From: an uncultured Bifidobacteriaceae bacterium
GTDB taxonomy: Bacteria > Actinomycetota > Actinomycetes > Actinomycetales > Bifidobacteriaceae
DNA length: 64,000 bases
Reading direction: 5' to 3'
NCBI GenBank assembly: GCA_946891915.1
Contig: CAMPNN010000001.1
Location: 62,001-126,000 of the forward strand
Below are positions 55,077 through 64,000 of the stretch, piece by piece (the first letter of the stretch is position 1; each line of letters opens with the position of its first letter). The translations under genes were made by a program, and so were the position numbers. The notes beneath the pieces are model-generated. The model did not search any database. It worked only from the letters and a program-made list of their open reading frames with translations, and was not told the origin of the DNA.

Positions 55077-56477
55077 TTATTTGGCGCAAGAAACTGTCTG
55101 CCGGGCATAAACAGTATCCGGTTGCCAAGACGTGACATCTGCAGCTTCCTGCTCGCCCGTAATAATATTTTTGACTTCATCGTGAGAAGACTCAGATTCA
55201 GTGCTGTCAGCCGGGAACCATACGTAAGGAATACCAAGCTTATCTGCATACTTGATTTGCTTTCCAAGTTTTGCTGCGGTTGGTGAAACGTCAGCTGCAA
55301 TACCGCGTTCGCGAAGCTTTCTAGCAATTTCGTTGCATGCAGGACGATCTTCCTCGTTCCATACAGCAACCATCACGGCAGCAGGAGAAACTCTAGAAAC
55401 TGTAGCGCCTGCAGTGTGAAGCATATAAGAAAGTAATCGAGACATGCCAATAGACAAACCTACGCCTGGATACTTCTTCTTACCTTGCGAAACAAGATTA
55501 TCGTAGCGTCCTCCAGAACAGATAGAGCCTAATGACGCTGCATTATCAAGGAAAGTTTCGTAAACTGAGCCAGTGTAATAATCAAGTCCACGAGCAATCT
55601 TCAAATCAGCAACCACGGCACCTGGTCGAATGCGCGCTGCTTCGTCAACAATCATCGCAAGTGTTTCAACACCTTGCGAAGCTAAAGCATACGATTCGTT
55701 ATTCTCGCTGCGCGAAATATTGTGCTTATCGCATAATTCGTCGAAACGCAACTTTAACTCTTCGCCTGTTTCAGCAGTAAGCTCGGCCAACTCTAGGCAG
55801 GCTGCAGCTTGAGAATCCGTAGCGCCGCACTCTTTTACCAAAAGCTTAGCTACTTCTTCAGCGCCGATTTTATCAAGCTTATCGATTTCTCGAAGTACAC
55901 CTTCAATATCAGTTAAACCAATACCGCGGTAAAAACCTTCGGAAAGCTTACGATTATTAGCATGTACAGTAGCTTTAGGCAGGCCAAACTTGCGTAAACG
56001 TTCAAGAGCCTCAACCATAACTAACGGTAACTCAACCTCGTAGTGAGATGGTAATTCTCCGTTTCCAACAACATCAATATCTGCTTGAACAAACTCGCGG
56101 AATCGACCTTCCTGTGGACGCTCACCTCTCCATACTTTCTGCATTTGCCAGCGTTTGAATGGGAATGCCAAATCGCCAGTGTGCTCAACTACGTAGCGGC
56201 TAAGCGGAACAGTTAAATCAAAGTGCAAGCCAATTCGTTCTTCAACTGGAGTGTCAGATTCTTGACCAACTTCTTGTAAGCGCGATAATAAATAAATTTC
56301 TTTACTGGTTTCACCCTTTTTTAACAAGCTTGAACCTTGCTCAACTGCGCGAGTTTCAATGCCTATAAAACCATTTAGTTCAAAGACCTCTCGTAGTGTG
56401 TCAATTACTTGCTGTTCTACAGCGCGTTCACTAGGAAGCCATTCAGGGAAACCTGATATTGATGAGCCTTGTACCAT
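55077..56477 (-). CDS. hisS: Histidyl-tRNA synthetase
   Basis: Charges tRNA-His. The 466-residue class II enzyme shows motif 1 (EVFELNGFIGIETRAVE), motif 2 (FKRWQMQKVWRGERPQEGRFREFVQ) and the histidine-specific LDYYTGSVYE and GGRYDNL motifs, then the anticodon domain. The frame opens with a GTG at 56483, but TATTAT ends eight bases before the ATG at 56477, with seven bases between; initiation at the A of that ATG would give a leaderless mRNA. No Shine-Dalgarno is present. It is divergent from the DUF349 gene. Confidence 0.95.
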   Translation of the reverse strand: MVQGSSISGFPEWLPSERAVEQQVIDTLREVFELNGFIGIETRAVEQGSSLLKKGETSKEIYLLSRLQEVGQESDTPVEERIGLHFDLTVPLSRYVVEHTGDLAFPFKRWQMQKVWRGERPQEGRFREFVQADIDVVGNGELPSHYEVELPLVMVEALERLRKFGLPKATVHANNRKLSEGFYRGIGLTDIEGVLREIDKLDKIGAEEVAKLLVKECGATDSQAAACLELAELTAETGEELKLRFDELCDKHNISRSENNESYALASQGVETLAMIVDEAARIRPGAVVADLKIARGLDYYTGSVYETFLDNAASLGSICSGGRYDNLVSQGKKKYPGVGLSIGMSRLLSYMLHTAGATVSRVSPAAVMVAVWNEEDRPACNEIARKLRERGIAADVSPTAAKLGKQIKYADKLGIPYVWFPADSTESESSHDEVKNIITGEQEAADVTSWQPDTVYARQTVSCAK

Positions 56478-56484
56478 GTCCACT

Positions 56485-56490
56485 ATAATA
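56485..56490 (-). promoter_or_regulatory. -10 hexamer for a leaderless hisS mRNA
   Basis: On the minus strand TATTAT is followed by seven bases and then the ATG at 56477. Confidence 0.5.
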
Positions 56491-56572
56491 GGTGGTGTTG
56501 CGGAAAATCATGGCTTACCGTCATACTTATTCGTGACACTGTTATTATGCATTTGCTGTAAGGAGTCGTCCC

Positions 56573-57943
56573 GTGACCGAACAGACTAAACCTGAAGAAA
56601 CTACTCAATCCACTGCTAAGCCAAAGCCACATGTGCCATCGCCAGCCAGCTTCGCTCATAAGGCTCGCGTTGTTGCTCAAGCACCAACTATTTCCTATAG
56701 CGAGGAAGATATTAAAGCTGCACAAGCCTTTGGACGCGTTGATGAAAACGGCACCGTTTATGTTACTGAAAACGGTGTTGAACGTGAGGTCGGTCAGTAT
56801 TCCACTGGCACTCCAGAAGAGGCTTTGACTTTCTACATTCACCGTTATCTTGATTTGAAGATTAAGCTCGATTTGTTTGCTAAGCGTTTGGAATCTTCTA
56901 ACGTTAAGGTAAAAGAGATTGACGAAACGCTTAACACTTTGCAGTCTGAATTAGAAAATCCTGCAGCCGTTGGTGATATTGCTGCCCTACGCGCTCGACA
57001 CGCCGAGTTGAAGGCAAAAGGCGACGAGAAAAAGGAAGCAATTGCAAAATCTCGTAAAGAAGCTCTTGAAAAAGCTTTGAAGGAACGCGCAGACATAGTA
57101 GAACGCGCTGAAGCGTTAGTTGCTCAAATGACTGAATCCACAAACTGGCGTGAATTGAACGATAAGTTGCGCGCTCTATTTGACGAATGGCAGGAGCATC
57201 AGCGTACCACTATTCACTTAAACAAGGCTGACGCTGACGCATTGTGGCAGCGTTTCTCCAAGGCTCGTTCGGCATTCACCCAGGCTCGTAATTCTTGGGT
57301 TAAGGAACGTGAGCATGTTCGCAATAATGCTAAGCAGCTTAAGGAAGCCATTATTGCTGAAGCTGAAGCTTTGAAGGATTCTAAGGATTGGCGTGAAACT
57401 TCTATGAAGTTCAACGCTTTGATGGATCGTTGGAAGAAAGCTGGTAATGCCGGCCGTCAGCATGATGATGCTTTGTGGACTAAGTTCCGTGAAGCTGCTG
57501 ATGCTTTCTACCATGCTCGTCAAGCTGATCGCGAGAAGATGAATGCTGGTGAGCATGAGAATCTCGCTAAGAAGGAAGCTTTGCTTGAAAAGGCAGAAGC
57601 ATTGTTGCCAGTAGAAAATGAAGAAGCAGCTAAGAATGCTCGTAAGGCTTTGGCTAAAATCCAAGAAGAATGGGATGCTATTGGTTACGTTCCTCGCGAG
57701 GATATGCGTCGTATTGAGGCTCGCTTAAACGACGTTGATAAGAAGATTAAGGCTGTTGAGGAAGCTGCTTGGAGGGATGCTGATCCTGAAGCTAACGCTC
57801 GTAAGTCCAGCTTCGCTTTGCAATTGGAAGCTCAGCTTGAAGAGCTTAGCGCCGCTATTGCTAAGGAAACTGATAAGAAGCGCAAAGCTAAGTTAGAAGC
57901 TGAAAAGGCTACTAAAGAGCAGTGGCTTAACGCTATTAAGTAG
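56573..57943 (+). CDS. DUF349 repeat protein
   Basis: A 456-residue soluble protein, rich in Ala, Glu, Lys and Arg and almost wholly helical. The central part has several DUF349 repeats, recognisable by W-x-x-L/T-x-x-x-x-x-L-x-x-x-W patterns (NWRELNDKLRALFDEW, DWRETSMKFNALMDRWKKAG, NARKALAKIQEEWDAIG). The role is unknown in most species; the family is frequently found near translation or stress genes. AAGGAG precedes the GTG start. It is divergent from hisS and is followed by a terminator. Confidence 0.85.
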   Translation: MTEQTKPEETTQSTAKPKPHVPSPASFAHKARVVAQAPTISYSEEDIKAAQAFGRVDENGTVYVTENGVEREVGQYSTGTPEEALTFYIHRYLDLKIKLDLFAKRLESSNVKVKEIDETLNTLQSELENPAAVGDIAALRARHAELKAKGDEKKEAIAKSRKEALEKALKERADIVERAEALVAQMTESTNWRELNDKLRALFDEWQEHQRTTIHLNKADADALWQRFSKARSAFTQARNSWVKEREHVRNNAKQLKEAIIAEAEALKDSKDWRETSMKFNALMDRWKKAGNAGRQHDDALWTKFREAADAFYHARQADREKMNAGEHENLAKKEALLEKAEALLPVENEEAAKNARKALAKIQEEWDAIGYVPREDMRRIEARLNDVDKKIKAVEEAAWRDADPEANARKSSFALQLEAQLEELSAAIAKETDKKRKAKLEAEKATKEQWLNAIK

Positions 57944-57976
57944 TTTGCTTTATATCTAAAAAGTTTATATAGAACA

Positions 57977-58018
57977 AAAGTAGGGGTTACCTGAATAAGG
58001 CAGCCCCTACTTATTTTT
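57977..58018 (+). terminator. Terminator after the DUF349 gene
   Basis: AAGTAGGGG pairs with CCCCTACTT around a 17-base loop, followed by ATTTTT. Confidence 0.85.
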
Positions 58019-58069
58019 CCTACTTATTTTTTAGTTACACTTATTTAGATTAAGTCAAGATTTATTTTT

Positions 58070-59197
58070 TTAAGAATTTTCCATTAAGGATTTAGCAAGT
58101 TTCACAAAAGTGTGAGCTAATTGAGAATCTGCTAATTTCCCTTCTTCGTTTAGTACTGCAGGACGGCCTGCTTCACCAATTTCGCGAATAGATGGATTCA
58201 ATGGAAGTTGAGCCAAAAGAGGGACATTCGTATTAAGAGCGTTGCAAAGCTGCTCGCTTACTCGCTTTCCTCCTCCGGATCCGAATATTTCTAAGCGTTC
58301 GCCATTGTTTTCAAACCAGCTCATGTTCTCAACTACTCCGCGCACGCTTACGGGAATTTGTAAAGCCATAAGTCCTGCCCTAACAGCTACGTCCGATGCG
58401 CTAGGTTGAGGTGTTGTAACTACAACAAGCTCAACGTTAGGCAAAGATTGCGCAACAGCTAAAGCCATATCTCCTGTGCCTGGAGCTAAATCAAGCAGCA
58501 AAACGTCGGGATTTCCCCACCAAACGTCCGAAAGAAACTGCTCTAAAGAGCGCTGTAAGCGCGGCCCTCTCCACAAAATTGCGCGGTCTGTTCCAGCAAA
58601 CATGCCGATTGAAATAAGCTTCACTCCCCAGGCTACGACGGGCATAAGCATTCCGTTTAAGTTAGTAGGCTGAGAATTTACTCCAAACATGCGCGGTAAA
58701 GAAAAACCGTATACGTCCGCATCAATAGCTGCGGTGTCGTAACCTAAAGCTGCAAAAGTTGCAGCCAAATTAGCAGTTATAGAAGATTTCCCAACGCCGC
58801 CTTTTCCTGATGCGATAGCAAAAATGCGTGTGCGTGTTCCAGCTTTGTTAAAAGGATTTTCTCTGCGCTCTGCTTTTAAGTCTGCTACTAGCTTTTCTAG
58901 CTTGTCTTTGCTCATAGCTGTAGCAGTAACATGAGGAATAAGTGTTGCTTGAGGATATTTAGATACAGCTTCTTGAACGCGTCCTGTAATAATTTCCGCC
59001 AATGGACAATTTGGCACAGTCAGCTCAAGATTAATTTCTACGTCATAAGCTGGTTTAGTTGCGTCTATGGCTACAGGTTTTTCTTTAACGTGTACGCCAG
59101 TTACCATATTTAATTCGGTAACTGAGCGTCCTAATTCTGGATCAATAACGCTACCCAGCAAATCGTAAACTTGTGTTTCGAGTTCGCTTGTGCTCAT
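58070..59197 (-). CDS. mrp: Mrp/NBP35-family Fe-S cluster carrier ATPase
   Basis: An iron-sulfur cluster carrier or assembly ATPase of 375 residues. An N-terminal MIP18/DUF59 domain (VYDLLGSVIDPELGRSV, residues about 10-90) is followed by the ParA/MinD-type P-loop domain: deviant Walker A ASGKGGVGKSS near 130, AIDADVYGFSLPRMFG, and the DLAPGTGD motif near 240. The CPxC motif expected of cluster-binding members is not seen in the C-terminal part. It begins four bases after the ligA stop, in the same operon. Confidence 0.9.
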   Translation of the reverse strand: MSTSELETQVYDLLGSVIDPELGRSVTELNMVTGVHVKEKPVAIDATKPAYDVEINLELTVPNCPLAEIITGRVQEAVSKYPQATLIPHVTATAMSKDKLEKLVADLKAERRENPFNKAGTRTRIFAIASGKGGVGKSSITANLAATFAALGYDTAAIDADVYGFSLPRMFGVNSQPTNLNGMLMPVVAWGVKLISIGMFAGTDRAILWRGPRLQRSLEQFLSDVWWGNPDVLLLDLAPGTGDMALAVAQSLPNVELVVVTTPQPSASDVAVRAGLMALQIPVSVRGVVENMSWFENNGERLEIFGSGGGKRVSEQLCNALNTNVPLLAQLPLNPSIREIGEAGRPAVLNEEGKLADSQLAHTFVKLAKSLMENS

Positions 59198-59200
59198 GCG

Positions 59201-62134
<2,934 letters not shown>

Positions 62135-62192
62135 TTATTTTATAAACATCCCGTATAAATATTATGGCCGCTTACGTATTTTTCTCACACTA

Positions 62193-64000
62193 TTACGCAT
62201 TTAGTGAACGTAAAAATTGCGATTGCACTGCGCCTTCTACATATTCGTTGGACGACATTCGAATATGTGCAACGCACAGCGTTCTTGCAATTACAAACAT
62301 TCCGTTATCAACCGTGAGTTTAGCAGCCTTGCCAATAATATGATTCGCTTCAATATTTGGCCAAACTGGAATGTCTTCATCTCTGAAACACTGTTTTACT
62401 TCATCCATGCTAGTTGGAGCTTTATAGCACTGTGATCTCATGCGCGATAACAGCTCTTCAAGTTCCATTCTAAGCGGTTCAATTCTTTCAGGTGCTAAAT
62501 AATCTGCCATTCGGTATGCGCTCGCTGCCAGCATAAACCTATCTTGCATCCACGCTGCGTAAGCTAATCTGTAGTACGCAAATGCTGCATCGTCCTTGTC
62601 AAAAGATACTCGCAAAGCGTTTAAGCAAGCTGCAATAACAGACTGCCAATCTTCTTGTTGTGACAATGCTGCTGCTAATCGTAAATGAGATAATGCGTAT
62701 GTTGGAGCATACGAGACCATCATGTTTAAGTGCTTTATAGCAGCATCATTTTGGTGTAACTGTGAAAGTAAGTCAGCTAATTCCATATGTGAGTAGAATA
62801 ATCCGTCTGGAATAAGTAGAGTATGCTCTTCAGGTGTTGCAAATATGCGATTGTATACTACTCTTTCAGCGTAGGAATTGAAGTATCTTGGCACAGTGTT
62901 TTCTACAGTAAACATTGAATCGAAGTGAGCAATATTTTTCTCATATTCTTCAATTCCCTGCTTAATATCTCCTTCCATAAGCTGCTCATGAGCTTTAATT
63001 CGCATGGATCTTATATCCTGCGATGCTGTGAAAGAAAGCTCTGGTATTGGAGTTTCATCGATGAGTGCGCGTGTTACATTGTTTGATTGAGCGCTAAGCT
63101 CGGGATCTCCAATATGCTCAATAATATTCATGGCTTCCCTTGCTTTTTCAGCTGTTGTTTGAATTGGCTGAGCGGCAATATGATGGAAGTCTGTAACAGC
63201 TTGCTGAAGCAAATCTTCTCTCTGAATAGAAAGACCTTGTGAATGTTGAGTACCAAGTATTTCTTCCTGATCCTCATCGAATAATATGTCGGAAAATTCT
63301 GGTTCTTCTTGTGCTCCGCGAGGTGCAAAACATGTATCATGCATGTCGAACGATGCTTCGATTGTGTCTAAAGATCCTCCTTTGCGCATGTTCATAGTTG
63401 CGTTAAAACGCTTATATAGTTCTACTGGATTTTGTAAACCGTATTTGCGAATATATTTTACGAATTCTTCTCTTTTGAACGTCACTGTCATAAGCGCTCT
63501 AACTTCAGGAGGTTCGCTAAAAGCTGCTAAGGGATTTATAGTATTTTCGTTATTTTCGTTATTATTTTTACTTGCGTTACTTTCGATGCTTGCGTTACTT
63601 TCGCCGTTATTACTACTGCTTTTATTAGTTGATTCTTCAGATTCGTTATGACGCTCACCTTTTACAGAGCTTTCAAAATCGTCTGAGTGAGCATCTAACA
63701 AAGATTGTGCTGCTTCAACAACGTTAGAAAATGGTAAATTTTGCAAATCTTGAAGCTGAGAAGGATCTCCATGAATGTCACCATCCTTTGGATCTCCCTT
63801 CGCAGGAGTTGCGTCACTGTCCATGTTGTTAAGTGCTCTAAGAGTGCGGCTTAGCAAAGTATTAATAGCATTATCTTGTGCTGCAACCATTTCTTCCAAG
63901 CCGATTGAATCAAGACGAATAGAAACACTCTGTATTTTTTCACTCGCACCGAAAGCGAGCGTTGCAAGCATAATTCCAATGCGCAAATTGTAGTTTGTTG
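62193..64000 (-). CDS. TPR-repeat protein, 5' end probably outside window
   Basis: At least 597 residues; the frame stays open to the window edge past a TTG at 63986 and no convincing start is seen, so it is probably truncated. The N-terminal part is followed by a Ser/Asn-rich low-complexity tract near residues 115-150. The C-terminal half contains TPR-like helical pairs (AHEQLMEGDIKQGIEEYEKN, HMELADLLSQLHQNDAAIKH, YALSHLRLAAALSQQEDW, AFAYYRLAYAAWMQDRFMLA). No catalytic motif or membrane helix is obvious, apart from the hydrophobic LRIGIMLATLAFG near the visible start. It lies 83 bp upstream of ligA on the same strand. Confidence 0.7.
   Translation of the reverse strand, partial: TNYNLRIGIMLATLAFGASEKIQSVSIRLDSIGLEEMVAAQDNAINTLLSRTLRALNNMDSDATPAKGDPKDGDIHGDPSQLQDLQNLPFSNVVEAAQSLLDAHSDDFESSVKGERHNESEESTNKSSSNNGESNASIESNASKNNNENNENTINPLAAFSEPPEVRALMTVTFKREEFVKYIRKYGLQNPVELYKRFNATMNMRKGGSLDTIEASFDMHDTCFAPRGAQEEPEFSDILFDEDQEEILGTQHSQGLSIQREDLLQQAVTDFHHIAAQPIQTTAEKAREAMNIIEHIGDPELSAQSNNVTRALIDETPIPELSFTASQDIRSMRIKAHEQLMEGDIKQGIEEYEKNIAHFDSMFTVENTVPRYFNSYAERVVYNRIFATPEEHTLLIPDGLFYSHMELADLLSQLHQNDAAIKHLNMMVSYAPTYALSHLRLAAALSQQEDWQSVIAACLNALRVSFDKDDAAFAYYRLAYAAWMQDRFMLAASAYRMADYLAPERIEPLRMELEELLSRMRSQCYKAPTSMDEVKQCFRDEDIPVWPNIEANHIIGKAAKLTVDNGMFVIARTLCVAHIRMSSNEYVEGAVQSQFLRSLNA

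Overview
The window is about 64 kb of low-GC actinobacterial chromosome, almost certainly Bifidobacteriaceae and most likely Gardnerella. The pointers are an RbpA homologue, a polyphosphate glucokinase, a fused cytidylate kinase/Der GTPase, a eukaryotic-type UTP-glucose-1-phosphate uridylyltransferase, the pgsA-DUF881-sbp-DUF881-garA-ftsR cluster of actinobacteria, and a base composition that is far more AT-rich than most of that phylum. It is nearly all core genome: about 49 protein genes and no rRNA, tRNA, insertion sequence, prophage or CRISPR array that I can support.

Layout. 1-8.0 kb: a truncated aquaporin, then rRNA pseudouridine synthase, cmk-der, a DUF3516 helicase and rarA under a LexA-type box. 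8.1-12.1 kb (minus strand): yhbY, an intergenic region with two large imperfect stem-loops, and a riboflavin uptake operon (FMN riboswitch, ribU, and one polypeptide that joins both ECF ATPases to the transmembrane T subunit). 12.1-19.4 kb: a glycosyltransferase, polyphosphate glucokinase, an aminotransferase, a large membrane protein and an ABC-F ATPase. 19.5-25.7 kb: uvrA (LexA-type box) and uvrC, then an Rv3235-like orphan. 26.0-30.2 kb: guaB3, a fatty-acyl-CoA ligase and peptide deformylase. 30.2-37.4 kb: rpsB-tsf, pyrH, frr, cdsA, lgt, rpe and pgsA, i.e. translation and membrane lipid/lipoprotein synthesis. 37.4-41.0 kb: the DUF881/sbp/garA/ftsR cluster. 41.0-49.2 kb (minus): a 52-bp tandem repeat, a HAD phosphatase, rbpA, helY, a small membrane protein, pafBC and ugpA. 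49.5-53.0 kb (minus): a gluABCD-type amino-acid importer. 53.2-58 kb: aspS and hisS, and a divergent DUF349 protein. 58-64 kb (minus): mrp, a very large ligA and a TPR protein that runs off the end.

How the parts relate. DNA repair and its control recur: uvrA, uvrC, rarA, ligA, pafBC, and two LexA-type boxes of nearly the same sequence. Riboflavin import looks like a self-contained operon controlled by FMN. Several genes without a Shine-Dalgarno sequence have a TANNNT hexamer 6-8 nt before the start codon (hisS, lgt, rpe, gluA, guaB3, fadD, the 758-aa membrane protein and perhaps the aminotransferase), which suggests leaderless mRNAs.

I did not find a clear new defence or mobile system. The least explained items are the 52-bp tandem repeat with a consensus-like promoter pointing into it (41.09-41.32 kb), the paired stem-loops at 8.6-8.9 kb, the short tandem repeats lying across several stop codons, and the probable S2 leader RNA. 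All functions are assigned by motif recognition without database searches.
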